From: CAZDAM01 sp964503595 | Lineage (GTDB): Bacteria; Muiribacteriota; UBA6191 | Direction: 5' to 3' | Assembly: GCA_964503595.1 (NCBI GenBank) | Contig: CAZDAM010000012.1 | Location: 1-47,968, forward strand | Length of the DNA: 47,968 nucleotides | Shown here: piece after piece, positions 1 through 8,378 of the stretch | Position numbering within the stretch: position 1 is the stretch's first letter | How the letters are laid out: each line of letters opens with the position of its first letter | Translations under genes and position numbers: made by a program | Notes under the pieces: model-generated | What the model was told of the DNA's origin: nothing | Databases searched by the model: none | Seen by the model: the letters and a program-made list of their open reading frames with translations, nothing else

Positions 1-837
1 TGAGTCTGTAAACCGCTCTGCCGCCAGTACGGTATTGGCCATGAGGGCCTGAATGGTCATTTTACCAATCCCACCAGGTACTGGAGTGATACCCTGGCAG
101 AAAGGATTTTTCAGAATTTCCTCAAAATCCATGTCCCCAACGATTTTCCCGTTTTCAAGGCGATTGATGCCAACATCAATCAGGGAGCAGGGCCGCCCCA
201 GATGTTCGGCCCGAATCAGATTGGGGTGGCCTGCGGCACAGATGATGACGTCGGCATGGTGGGAATGCTCGGCCAGAAGCCTGGTGTGCCGGTGGGCGAT
301 TGTGATGGTGGCTCCCATGTGCATCAGACACAGGGCAATCGGGCGACCAACCAGGGCCGACTTTCCGACAATCAGGATGTTCTGTCCCCGAATGGGAATC
401 TTATAGAACTCCATCAGTTTGAGAATGCCCAGGGGAGTACAGGGAACAAACCCTTCAAGATGGGACAGGAGTTGCCCCTGAGAAGTCGGGGTCAGGCCAT
501 CCACATCCTTTTTCGGATCAATGAAGCTCAGAATCTCGTTGGCAGGAAGGTGGGAAGGCAGGGGAAGCTGCAAAAGAATCCCGTGAACTTCGGGGTTGTG
601 ATTGAGTGCGGTGATTCTGTCCTGTACATCCTTCAGGGTGGCATGAGCAGCCAACTCGTGAAGCCTTGATTTGATGCCGAGCCTTGCTGCCATTTTCTGC
701 TTCATATGGACATAAATCCGTGAGGATTCATCTTCTCCGACTAAAATGACATCCAGTCTGGGCTGAACCTTCAAGGCTTCAGTGCGTGGTTTCAGGGATT
801 TTCTCAAAGTCAGTGCTGGTTCTTTCCCGCTATACAG
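1..837 (-). CDS. folD: FolD, methylenetetrahydrofolate dehydrogenase/cyclohydrolase (3' end outside window)
   Basis: This is the bifunctional enzyme of cytosolic one-carbon metabolism that interconverts 5,10-methylene-, methenyl- and 10-formyl-tetrahydrofolate. The reverse strand reads through family signatures in order: a substrate-site segment (ILVGEDESSRIYV), GILLQLPLP, DPKKDVDGLTP, the Rossmann stretch VGKSALVGRP, DVGINR and the C-terminal TPVPGGIGKMT. About ten C-terminal residues are lost at the window edge. The start is a problem. The frame is closed by TGA a few codons upstream, and the only candidate that gives the normal N-terminus (YSGKEPALTLRKSL, matching the usual -DGK-iA--iR-) is a CTG at 837. 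A GGAGG lies about 18 nt upstream of it, which is too far for ordinary use. The family call is secure; the start is not. Confidence 0.93.
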   Translation of the reverse strand, partial: MYSGKEPALTLRKSLKPRTEALKVQPRLDVILVGEDESSRIYVHMKQKMAARLGIKSRLHELAAHATLKDVQDRITALNHNPEVHGILLQLPLPSHLPANEILSFIDPKKDVDGLTPTSQGQLLSHLEGFVPCTPLGILKLMEFYKIPIRGQNILIVGKSALVGRPIALCLMHMGATITIAHRHTRLLAEHSHHADVIICAAGHPNLIRAEHLGRPCSLIDVGINRLENGKIVGDMDFEEILKNPFCQGITPVPGGIGKMTIQALMANTVLAAERFTDS

Positions 838-913
838 GGTAGGTGTGTTGAAGGCTTTCCTCCGGTTTCAGGGTGAATCCAAAAACACTAATTTATCATA
901 ATGCGGTCAAATC

Positions 914-942
914 TTGCTGGATTTGCTGACTCCTCCTACAAT
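914..942 (+). promoter_or_regulatory. Promoter of the UvrD/PcrA helicase gene, leaderless type
   Basis: TTGCTG (914-919), a 17-nt spacer and TACAAT (937-942) form a good sigma70-like promoter. Six bases separate the -10 hexamer from the ATG at 949, so the predicted transcription start falls on the start codon. No Shine-Dalgarno sequence is present. This decides the start at 949 over the upstream in-frame ATG at 901, which would place the promoter inside the gene. Confidence 0.6.
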
Positions 943-948
943 GCGCCT

Positions 949-2880
949 ATGCAGGAATCTGAATACGAAAAATCTGATCTGGTTCAAGGCTTGAATGAAC
1001 CGCAGAAAGCGGCAGTGCTGGCGGTTGATGGGCCGATTCTGATTCTGGCTGGCGCCGGTTCCGGGAAAACCCGGGTGATTACCCATCGCATTGCCCATCT
1101 GATTCGGGACCGTCAGGTGGATCCCGAAAACGTACTGGCGGTGACCTTCACCAACAAGGCAGCGGCTGAGATGAAAGAAAGGGTTCAGCATCTTCTTGGA
1201 GGTCGGGGGATTGGAGCCTGGGTGACTACCTTTCACTCCATGGGAGCCAGGGTTCTTCGCAAGCACGCCGAAGCTCTGGGCTACGATATCCAGTTTTCCA
1301 TCTATGGTCCTCCCGAGCAGAAATCCCTGGTGAAAAGGGTTCTTCAGATTCTGAATCTGGATGCTAAACAATATCCGCCAGCCCGCATGCTGGAACAGAT
1401 CAGCTCCTGGAAGCAGGAAATTCTCCTGCCATCGGACATCGATCCGCGCACCATTGACAGCCATATCATTGATATCTTCCGGGTCTATCAGGAGGAAATC
1501 AAAAAAGCCATGGCCATGGAACTGGATGATCTTCTCTATAATATGGTCCTTCTGTTCCGGAACCAGAAATCGGTTTTGGAGAGCTACCAGAAGCAGTTTC
1601 AGTACATCATGGTGGATGAATACCAGGACACCAACCCGACTCAGTACATGCTTATCAGGCTTCTTAGTGAAGGTCATGGGAATCTTTGTGTGGTCGGGGA
1701 TGAGGATCAGTCGATCTATTCCTGGCGTGGGGCGGATATCTCCAATATTCTCAACTTCAATCGGGACTTTGGTGAAGACAGGGTGAGACGTTTTGAACTC
1801 AATATCAACTACCGCTGCCCCAGAATCTGTCTGGAAGCAGCCAATCATCTGATTGAGAACAACACTCAGCGCTTTGAGGGCAAGGGACGTCTGGTGGCTC
1901 ATAAGGGTGGCGATGATCGCATTGCCTATTATCAGGCTCGGGACGGGCATGATGAAGCGCGCTATGTCCTATCCGAGATTCGCCGGTTGCAGTCGGATGG
2001 AGTCTCACTTGGTGAGATGGTCATCCTCTACCGGACTCACGCCCAGTCAAGGGTTCTGGAGCAGGAGTTTATCCGCTCGGGTCTGCCTTACCGGATCTTT
2101 GGTGGACACCGCTTCTTTGAACGGAAGGAAATCAAGGATATTCTGGCCTATCTTTCCCTGATTCAGAACCCTCTGGATGCGGAATCCCTTTATCGGATTC
2201 TCAATGTTCCTCCTCGTGGAATCGGAGCAACTGCTCAGGAAAAGCTCAGGATCTTTTCGGACAACCAGAATGTGGCTCCGCTTCTGGCATTGGCCGGTAT
2301 CGATACCGTGCCCGATCGTTCCCGCAAGCAGATGCTGGCCTTCTATGAGTTTTTTGAAGCGCTCTGCGATGGCCATCGCGATGGAATGAGCCTTCTGGAG
2401 CTGACTCAGAAAATTCTTGACACCACCGGATATGCCGGATGGCTGATCAGCAAGGAAGAAGGGGAGCGCGTAGAAAACGTACAGGAACTCCTAAGCACCA
2501 TTGCCGAGTATGAAGCCAAAGAAGATGAGCCTTCTTTGGGAGGATTTCTCGAAAAAGCCGCCCTTGTTGCGGCAGTGGATGATCTGGATCGGGAAACCGG
2601 TACTGTCACTCTGATGACCCTTCACAATGCCAAGGGCCTCGAGTTTCCGGTTGTCTTCATTGTGGGTATGGAGGAAGGTCTGTTTCCCCATAAAGGATCC
2701 ATGGATGATCCAACCAGGCTTGAAGAAGAGCGTCGCCTTTGTTATGTGGGCATTACCCGTGCCCAGCAGGAGCTTTTCTTTTCAGCGGCCCGCATGCGCT
2801 TTCTTCAGGGAGAAGAACTGCACCAGATTCCTTCCCGCTTCCTGAGAGAGATTGGTGAGGATTATGTCTGCCGGGTTTAG
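949..2880 (+). CDS. UvrD/PcrA/Rep-type superfamily 1 DNA helicase
   Basis: This is an ATP-dependent 3'-5' DNA helicase of the UvrD/PcrA/Rep family, acting in repair and replication restart. From the ATG at 949 it has 643 residues, a little short of typical PcrA/UvrD (about 720). Visible motifs in order: Walker A GAGSGKT (residues 35-41), motif Ia AVTFTNKAA, TFHS, Walker B DEYQDTN, motif III VVGDEDQSIYSWRGAD, NYRC, motif V TLMTLHNAKGLEFP, and motif VI EEERRLCYVGITRA. The C-terminal linker that ends in a Tudor-like domain in PcrA appears missing or very short. The gene stands alone between folD (divergent) and a decayed region. A second, diverged UvrD-like helicase lies at 32691-34649. I cannot separate pcrA, uvrD and rep by eye. 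Confidence 0.93.
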   Translation: MQESEYEKSDLVQGLNEPQKAAVLAVDGPILILAGAGSGKTRVITHRIAHLIRDRQVDPENVLAVTFTNKAAAEMKERVQHLLGGRGIGAWVTTFHSMGARVLRKHAEALGYDIQFSIYGPPEQKSLVKRVLQILNLDAKQYPPARMLEQISSWKQEILLPSDIDPRTIDSHIIDIFRVYQEEIKKAMAMELDDLLYNMVLLFRNQKSVLESYQKQFQYIMVDEYQDTNPTQYMLIRLLSEGHGNLCVVGDEDQSIYSWRGADISNILNFNRDFGEDRVRRFELNINYRCPRICLEAANHLIENNTQRFEGKGRLVAHKGGDDRIAYYQARDGHDEARYVLSEIRRLQSDGVSLGEMVILYRTHAQSRVLEQEFIRSGLPYRIFGGHRFFERKEIKDILAYLSLIQNPLDAESLYRILNVPPRGIGATAQEKLRIFSDNQNVAPLLALAGIDTVPDRSRKQMLAFYEFFEALCDGHRDGMSLLELTQKILDTTGYAGWLISKEEGERVENVQELLSTIAEYEAKEDEPSLGGFLEKAALVAAVDDLDRETGTVTLMTLHNAKGLEFPVVFIVGMEEGLFPHKGSMDDPTRLEEERRLCYVGITRAQQELFFSAARMRFLQGEELHQIPSRFLREIGEDYVCRV

Positions 2881-2946
2881 GGAAGTCTTAAAAGCTCCTT
2901 ATCCCACCCACTGAGGCCGACTTTGGCTGGAAGCGCCTGAAACAAT

Positions 2947-3104
2947 GTCCGGTACGACACCGCTCTCTTTCCGCACATAGCGTTCCGGTACAAAAACAAA
3001 CAAAAACTTTTGTGTATCTTTGTCGGCCAGAGCCTCCTGATATAGTAGAAAAGTGCCAAATTCAGTGCTTTTTATGCTATGTGCGAAAGACCAGATACCG
3101 GAGC
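2947..3104. repeat. Imperfect inverted repeat in intergenic DNA
   Basis: CGCACATAGC (2972-2981) is repeated in inverted orientation as GCTATGTGCG (3076-3085). The match extends outward with one indel (TCTTT next to the core) and more loosely to GTCCGGTAC near 2948 and GTATCCGG-like sequence near 3096-3103. The arms enclose about 95 bp of A-rich sequence. There is no ORF with transposase features and no recognisable target duplication. It could be a degraded small mobile element or a chance palindrome. Confidence 0.4.
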
Positions 3105-3120
3105 TCGGAATTCTGGCTTT

Positions 3121-3512
3121 TCAGGCCTGAGGAACGGATTCATCCCATTTCGAAAGGGGCTCTGAAATATATATATGTTTTCTGAAAACACGGCACTTTA
3201 GGCGACAGGTTTTGTCTACTAAAAAAACTCTATTTTTTAAGAGATATACACTGAGAGGGTCTTTATCCGGTCTGTGCTCTGGCCACAAATACGAACTCCT
3301 GTTCGACTCGATCCGGTCATCCCGGATTTCCTGAATTGTGAATCGATATGTCGGGTTTCACAGCAGATATCCAGAATGGGCTGAGCCTGAAGCTCCTGGG
3401 CTATTTTCAGTTGGTGAAGAAGAACGTCTCTTGCTCCATCAAGGGCATCGTAAATGACGGTAAGGCGGGGGAAGGCCGGATCTGGCCTGTTACTGGCTGC
3501 ATCCACTGTCAC
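3121..3512 (-). pseudogene. Frame-broken coding remnant downstream of the membrane protein gene
   Basis: Below the stop of the 3490-4863 gene, coding-like sequence continues on the same strand in two further frames. One frame (GTG at 3512 to the stop at 3237, 91 residues) reads PRLTVIYDALDGARDVLLHQ and then KIAQELQAQPILD, with codon use like the neighbours. After about 3360 a third frame (3357 to the stop at 3121, 78 codons) reads YRFTIQEIRDDRIESNRSS. This pattern fits a frameshifted gene tail or a decayed small gene; sequencing error is also possible in a draft assembly. I do not recognise the family. Confidence 0.35.
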
Positions 3513-4863
3513 AGCCGGGCTTGTCGTAAAGCAGAGATGGAAGGGTGGAGAGGCGGTTATGCAGGAGGCTCTGCTGAAGATATAGTTTCTGATCCGGGCG
3601 CAGGGCATAGAGCTGATCGTAGGTTCGAACCACTTCACTGTGATCAAACTTAAGACCCCAGAGACCCTGGGCGGCAAGCAGGTTCTCCTGGGTTTTGGAG
3701 TAGAGGAGGAGATTTTCTTCATTGGGATTCTGGCGAGCCAGCCGGGATGCTTCGAGGACGGCCATTTCCGGGCGCTGGCCGGCACGGCTCAGGGCAATGC
3801 CGATTTTCTGGATAGCTTCGGAGGTCCTGCCGGTTTCCTGAGCATAGCGAAAAGCAATCCAGGCCTTGCGAGGCTTATTGACCTTCAAAAAATACTCGGC
3901 GGTACGGGCAAGCTCTTCTGCATTGAAACGCTCATCCTGGCTTTTGACAAACTCATGCCAGAAGGTTGTGAGCACTGGATCCTTGGGGAGTGGTCCCTGG
4001 TTTGAGAACAGGGGCAGATAAGAAGTCTGGCTCTTTTTCTGAATCCCAAAAAGAGTTCTGTCATGAAAGGAATACTTTTCCAGAAGCAGGAGAGAGCCCA
4101 GAGGAAGGTTTTTTTGTGGGGTTTGCTCCAGCAGGGAGTGGCGCAGGAGATTGGCGTCTTCTGTGGTGACCATCCACACGGTTTGATCGATGGGAGATTC
4201 AAAAAGGGCGAAGGCATTTTTGTCTTTCAGAAGGCGGATTAGGGAAAAGAGCCAGGGACTGGGCTGATTCACGGTTACATCGGGAGTCTGGTGCAGAGGA
4301 AAGACAGCGGTCCCGGCTTTGAGGTTGCGGATTTCCTGAGCAGTAGGCGGAGATTCCGCAAAGAAGCGTGCTTTGGAATAGTGGGCCAGAGTCTTTCCAA
4401 AATCGGTATCTGATGGCTGGTGCCAGACCAGGGGAAGAAAGGCAGCAAAGAAGACAGGAAGGCTTGCCGGGCTGGAAAAAGGTTTGGGCAGAAGGCTCAA
4501 CAGGGCCAGACCCCCTCCAAAGGGAATCAGAACGTTTACCAGAGGAGGAGGCAGAATCTGAATCAGAAGAAGAGCGAGACCTCCTCCGATGGCAGCCTCA
4601 CCAGGCATTTCCTTCTGAATCGAGGCTTTCAGAATCAGAGCCAGAATACAGCCGGAGAAAAGGCTTGGAGCCCAGACCTGCTGGAGGAAAAGGGCAAGCC
4701 CTGCTCCCAGCAGGATGGCAAGAATCAGGGGTATGGGGAGCAGGAAAGCCAGAACTCCCGCCAGAATGGCCGGGCGGATTCCCAGCGGGGTGGGTCCGAG
4801 ATAGAATCTGGACTCCAGAAGATGCGGGACGAGAATGAGCAGGCAGCCGAGAAATGTTTGCAT
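3490..4863 (-). CDS. Unknown polytopic membrane protein with TPR-like C-terminal half
   Basis: I do not recognise this 457-residue protein. Residues 1 to about 150 are a run of very hydrophobic segments (for example LAFLLPIPLILAILLGAGLALF), suggesting four to six membrane helices. The remainder is soluble. From about residue 320 it has short amphipathic helix pairs of TPR type (AEELARTAEYFLKVNKPRKA, then AIQKIGIALSRAGQRPEMA), which would fit a protein-binding scaffold. The last residues (GCDSGCSQ) look out of frame, and coding signal continues in other frames below the stop, so the true C-terminus may be longer. The start ATG at 4863 lacks a Shine-Dalgarno sequence and sits 6 nt after TACAAT (leaderless type). 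Confidence 0.6.
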   Translation of the reverse strand: MQTFLGCLLILVPHLLESRFYLGPTPLGIRPAILAGVLAFLLPIPLILAILLGAGLALFLQQVWAPSLFSGCILALILKASIQKEMPGEAAIGGGLALLLIQILPPPLVNVLIPFGGGLALLSLLPKPFSSPASLPVFFAAFLPLVWHQPSDTDFGKTLAHYSKARFFAESPPTAQEIRNLKAGTAVFPLHQTPDVTVNQPSPWLFSLIRLLKDKNAFALFESPIDQTVWMVTTEDANLLRHSLLEQTPQKNLPLGSLLLLEKYSFHDRTLFGIQKKSQTSYLPLFSNQGPLPKDPVLTTFWHEFVKSQDERFNAEELARTAEYFLKVNKPRKAWIAFRYAQETGRTSEAIQKIGIALSRAGQRPEMAVLEASRLARQNPNEENLLLYSKTQENLLAAQGLWGLKFDHSEVVRTYDQLYALRPDQKLYLQQSLLHNRLSTLPSLLYDKPGCDSGCSQ

Positions 4864-4869
4864 GCTAAG

Positions 4870-4875
4870 ATTGTA
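4870..4875 (-). promoter_or_regulatory. -10 element of leaderless type for the 4863 gene
   Basis: TACAAT on the minus strand ends 6 nt before the ATG at 4863. The -35 is weak (TGAGAA-like, 18-nt spacer). No Shine-Dalgarno sequence is present, so the predicted mRNA starts at or next to the start codon. Confidence 0.5.
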
Positions 4876-4902
4876 GCGTGAAGAGAAAATTTTTTCTCAG
4901 GG

Positions 4903-4954
4903 TTGACGGATTTGAAATGCCTCTTACAATCAAATTGCATTCTCTTTCGGGGGG
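4903..4954 (+). promoter_or_regulatory. Promoter and Shine-Dalgarno of the secreted repeat protein
   Basis: TTGACG (4903-4908), a 16-nt spacer and TACAAT (4925-4930) give a strong promoter. Here the mRNA has an ordinary leader with a G-rich ribosome-binding site (GGGGGG at 4949-4954) six bases before the ATG at 4961. It contrasts with the leaderless divergent gene on the other side. Confidence 0.65.
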
Positions 4955-4960
4955 TTTATC

Positions 4961-6283
4961 ATGAAAAAGTTTATTTTAGCGTCTATGGCAGCGTTTGCAC
5001 TGAGTGGTTCAGTTGCTGCGACGAGTGTCAGCAAAGTCGAGCCTGCGCAGACAGGATATACGCAGGCTGTGGGTTCCAGTTCCGGCTATTCGACGTTTCC
5101 TGGCTCAAATCAGCAGCAGGTTCATCGGTATCTTTACAGCGCATTCCAGCGTGGCTATCAGGAAGGCAATCTTCAGGTCAATATGGCCGGAGCCCGCTTT
5201 CAGGCAGTCCCTTGGATGAATATTTCCAATCTGGTTATGGATCAGGCCGGATTTTCCCGTCTGGATGTCTATTTTCAGAAGCGTTCGGATTATCGGGTGG
5301 AGAGAGCCCGGATGGGAGTTTTGGCCAGACAGATGGATTATCGTCGTGGCAGCCTTGAAATACGGGTCAACGGTACAGTCGTCGAGAGCTGGTATACGCC
5401 TTCTGAGCAGAACCGCTTTGAAGAAAGACTGGTAGAAGTCGGAACCATGCTGCGTGATGGCCTGAACCATGTCCAGATTTCTCTTAAGGACAGTCAGGGT
5501 GCAGTAGGTCTTCTGGGTGTGAAGGTCGAGACCTGGGAGCGCAAAAGCGGCTACTCTGATGATAATTCCAACTTAAGCGATCGTCAGTTTGTGGATTCGG
5601 TCTTTCAGCGCTACTTCAATCGCTATCCGACCACTCATGAATCACGACGCTATGTCCGTATGCTGCGCTTCAAATCACGTACTGAAGTCGAACAGCTGAT
5701 TCGTTCAGAGAATGGTGGCGGCTCCAGTAGTGGAGATGAGTACGAGCAACTGGTGGATGAGTATTTCCAACGCTATGCTAACCGCCTGCCGACCGTATCG
5801 GAAAGGGATATGTACTCCCGCCGTTTGAGAAACGGCCAGCTGAGTCTGCCTGATTTTCGCCGGATTCTGGAAAACCTGAATTCTGGTGGCAGTAACGACC
5901 CAGTGCTGGAAAGCCGCGTTCGCAACCAGTTTTTCCAGACTCTGAACCGCTACCCAACCAATGAAGAGCTTTCGTATTATGTGCGCCAGATCAATTCTGG
6001 AACTATGACCTGGGAACAGTTTGTCCGCGAAGTCCGCATGCTTGGCGGGGGTGGGGCAGGTCTTGGCTTCAGCTATCAGGAAATCCAGGCGATGGATTTC
6101 AGAACCGTGGTCATCAATTCCGGCTGGTTGACACGCCTGGAAGCTACGGATGATTATGTTCTGAGGACCCTTCTGCGCAAGGCCCAGTCGGCAGTTCTTT
6201 ATTCCTCCGGGCTGATGGCCAGGCGGAATGCTGAAACAGTTGTCGAACGGATCCGGATGATTCGTCCGGGGTTACTGTATTAA
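4961..6283 (+). CDS. Secreted protein with three DUF4214-like helical repeats
   Basis: This 440-residue protein has a clear Sec signal peptide (MKKFILASMAAFALSGSVAA, cleavage after about residue 20). Residues 50-195 form a beta-rich domain of unknown type. Three repeats of about 45 residues follow, at roughly 207-250, 260-306 and 315-362. They share the pattern F-x2-Y/L-x-NR-x-PT-x2-E-x3-Y-x-R-x-L with a Gly/Ser-rich linker between copies (NGGGSSSGD, NSGGSND, LGGGGAG). The pattern resembles the DUF4214/phycobilisome-linker-like helical repeats of secreted bacterial proteins. Residues 370-440 form another helical tail. Export to the periplasm or outside is likely; the function is unknown. It has its own strong promoter and a terminator, so it is monocistronic and probably well expressed. 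Confidence 0.7.
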   Translation: MKKFILASMAAFALSGSVAATSVSKVEPAQTGYTQAVGSSSGYSTFPGSNQQQVHRYLYSAFQRGYQEGNLQVNMAGARFQAVPWMNISNLVMDQAGFSRLDVYFQKRSDYRVERARMGVLARQMDYRRGSLEIRVNGTVVESWYTPSEQNRFEERLVEVGTMLRDGLNHVQISLKDSQGAVGLLGVKVETWERKSGYSDDNSNLSDRQFVDSVFQRYFNRYPTTHESRRYVRMLRFKSRTEVEQLIRSENGGGSSSGDEYEQLVDEYFQRYANRLPTVSERDMYSRRLRNGQLSLPDFRRILENLNSGGSNDPVLESRVRNQFFQTLNRYPTNEELSYYVRQINSGTMTWEQFVREVRMLGGGGAGLGFSYQEIQAMDFRTVVINSGWLTRLEATDDYVLRTLLRKAQSAVLYSSGLMARRNAETVVERIRMIRPGLLY

Positions 6284-6307
6284 GTGGATTCGGACCGGTA
6301 GTCCTGA

Positions 6308-6342
6308 AAAGAGCCCTCGCTTTTGTGGAGGCTCTTTTTTTT
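6308..6342 (+). terminator. Rho-independent terminator of the repeat protein gene
   Basis: AGAGCC-CTC and GAGGCTCT form a stem with one bulge and a short loop, followed by eight T residues. It separates the repeat protein from the ETF operon. Confidence 0.85.
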
Positions 6343-6428
6343 GCCCGTTCAATCTGGGTTTTTGTCAGGCCCGGTGATATCATATCGCAGATTGTCATAC
6401 CCGAAAAACTGGACGAAAGAGGCATTCC

Positions 6429-7571
6429 ATGATTACGGATTTCACCGAAGATCAGAAACTCATGCAGCAGTCCGCACGAGATTTTGCGGAGAAATATGTG
6501 CGCCCCCTGGCCAAGGAACTGGATGAAACCGGAGAATTTCCGGTGGAGTTGATTCAAAAGGCTTCCGAGATGGGCTTTATGGGAGTTGCCATACCGGAAG
6601 AGTACGGCGGAAGTGGCATGGACAATGTTTCCTACGCCATCATGATCGAGGAAATCTCGCGCTGGTGTGGTTCCACTGGTGTCATCCTGAGTGTAAACAA
6701 CAGTCTGGCCTGTGACCCTATCATGCGCTACGGCACGGAAGAGCAGAAAAAGACCTGGTTGACCCCGTTGGCATCAGGAGCCAGGATTGGCTGCTACGGC
6801 CTGACCGAGCCCAATGCCGGGTCTGATTGTGCCGGTACCAGGACAACAGCTGTTGATAAAGGGGATCACTACCTTCTGAATGGGGCAAAAATCTTTATCA
6901 CCAATGCTACCAATTCTGATGTTGCACTGGTTTTTGCTTCCACGGATCCAGGCAAGGGGAATAAGGGTATCACCTGTTTGATCGTTGACATGAAAAGTCC
7001 CGGCTTTTCTGTCAAATCCATGCATGGAAAAATGGGGATTAAAGCTTCCGGTCTGGCTGAACTGATTTTTGAAGATGTGAAAGTACCCAAGGAAAACCTT
7101 CTGGGAGAACCAGGCAAAGGCTTCAAGGTGGCCATGACCACTCTGGATGGAGGTCGTATCGGCATTGCTGCCCAGGCGATTGGGATTGCTCGGGGTGCCT
7201 TTGAGGAAGCGACTCAGTACAGCAAGGAAAGAGTTCAGTTCGGAAAGCCGATTTCCGAGTTTCAGGCAATTCAGTTCAAACTGGCTGATATGGCGATGAA
7301 AATTGATGCGGCCCGGCTGATGACCCTGAAGGCTGCCTGGTTAAAGGATCAGGGAAACAACTACAACCAGCAGTCAGCGGCTGCCAAGCTCTATGCTTCG
7401 GAAATGTCCTCCTGGGTGACTTCTCAGGCCGTCCAGGTCCACGGTGGGTATGGCTATATCAGCGAATACAATGTAGAGCGCTATTTCCGCGATGCCAGAA
7501 TTACGGAAATCTATGAAGGAACTTCTGAAATTCAGCGCGTCGTCATTGCTGCCAATATTTTTGGACGCTAG
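6429..7571 (+). CDS. Acyl-CoA dehydrogenase 1
   Basis: This FAD-dependent enzyme oxidises an acyl-CoA to the trans-2-enoyl-CoA and passes electrons to ETF. Its 380 residues are normal for short- or medium-chain members. The N-terminal helical domain (FTEDQKLMQQSARDFAEKYV), the FAD/substrate segment (CYGLTEPNAGSDCAGTRTTA), the beta domain, and the C-terminal HGGYGYISEYNVERYFRD are all present. The catalytic glutamate is expected in IYEGTSEIQR near the end, and it is present. A GAAAGAGG ribosome-binding site precedes the ATG. It is the first gene of a seven-gene operon that also encodes its electron acceptors. Chain-length or branched-chain specificity cannot be read from sequence alone. Confidence 0.93.
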   Translation: MITDFTEDQKLMQQSARDFAEKYVRPLAKELDETGEFPVELIQKASEMGFMGVAIPEEYGGSGMDNVSYAIMIEEISRWCGSTGVILSVNNSLACDPIMRYGTEEQKKTWLTPLASGARIGCYGLTEPNAGSDCAGTRTTAVDKGDHYLLNGAKIFITNATNSDVALVFASTDPGKGNKGITCLIVDMKSPGFSVKSMHGKMGIKASGLAELIFEDVKVPKENLLGEPGKGFKVAMTTLDGGRIGIAAQAIGIARGAFEEATQYSKERVQFGKPISEFQAIQFKLADMAMKIDAARLMTLKAAWLKDQGNNYNQQSAAAKLYASEMSSWVTSQAVQVHGGYGYISEYNVERYFRDARITEIYEGTSEIQRVVIAANIFGR

Positions 7572-7585
7572 AAAGGAGAACCCGG

Positions 7586-8365
7586 ATGAATATCTTTATT
7601 TGCTGCAAACAGGTTCCTGATGTTGCCATGACGATTCAGGTTCGTGAGGGGCAGATTGTAACGGATGGCATGAATTATGTTTTGAATGCCTATGATGCTT
7701 CCTGTGTGGAAGAAGCCCTGGTTCTCAAGGAAAAGCATGGTGCTGAAATCACTCTGGTTCTGATTGGTGGAGAAAGCGGTAAGGAAGCCTTGCGAAAAGG
7801 TCTTGCCATGGGGGCCGATAAGGCCTTTCACATTCAGGATGATGCCCTGAACAACTGCTCTTCTCACGTAGCGGCCAGGGTTCTTCAGGCTTTCTTCAAG
7901 GACAGGTCCTATGATTTCATTCTGACGGGCAAACAGGCTCAGGATTCCGATATGGGTCTCGCCGGTGGAATCCTGGCTGGAGAATTGGATCTCACCTATG
8001 TCACAAATGCCGTTGGGCTGGATGTGGAAGATGGCAAGGTTGTTGTGAAGCGTCAGGGTGATGAGGGCGTTGAGATTGTACATATGCCAATGCCTAGCCT
8101 GATTACCTGCTCCAATGACATGAATGATCCACGTATTCCGTCTCTGAAGGGCATTATGTCCTCCAAGAAAAAACCTATGGATGTTCTAAAGCTCTCCGAT
8201 CTGGGACTGGGGGCGAATGATTTTGCTTCCGAGCGGAGCAAGAGTACGACTTTATCTTTCAGCCTGCCTCCCCAACGCCAGGCGGGACAGAAATTCGAAG
8301 GAGATGCAGAGACTTTGGTTGCAACCCTGATGGAAAAATTGACGAAAGAAGCCAAGGTACTCTGA
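7586..8365 (+). CDS. etfB: Electron transfer flavoprotein beta subunit (EtfB/FixA family)
   Basis: This is the small subunit of the soluble ETF heterodimer that accepts electrons from acyl-CoA dehydrogenases. The N-terminus IFICCKQVPDV is the standard family start, and the nucleotide-binding region reads TGKQAQDSDMGLAGGILAG. The length, 259 residues, is usual. A strong Shine-Dalgarno (AAAGGAGAA) lies 14 bp after the dehydrogenase stop. The motif resembles house-keeping ETF (GKQA-D-D) more than the GDTAQVGP form often quoted for bifurcating ETF, but this is a visual judgement only. Confidence 0.93.
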   Translation: MNIFICCKQVPDVAMTIQVREGQIVTDGMNYVLNAYDASCVEEALVLKEKHGAEITLVLIGGESGKEALRKGLAMGADKAFHIQDDALNNCSSHVAARVLQAFFKDRSYDFILTGKQAQDSDMGLAGGILAGELDLTYVTNAVGLDVEDGKVVVKRQGDEGVEIVHMPMPSLITCSNDMNDPRIPSLKGIMSSKKKPMDVLKLSDLGLGANDFASERSKSTTLSFSLPPQRQAGQKFEGDAETLVATLMEKLTKEAKVL

Positions 8366-8378
8366 AAGGACACTGAAG

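Noticed and set aside
901..948. Upstream ATG at 901 as start of the helicase
   Set aside because: The best promoter (TTGCTG-17-TACAAT) lies inside this stretch, the extra 16 residues are not helicase-like, and no Shine-Dalgarno sequence precedes it.
3237..3785. A 182-residue minus-strand ORF as an independent gene
   Set aside because: Its first half is a shadow of the 3490-4863 gene; only the part below about 3512 looks coding and is reported as a frame-broken remnant.
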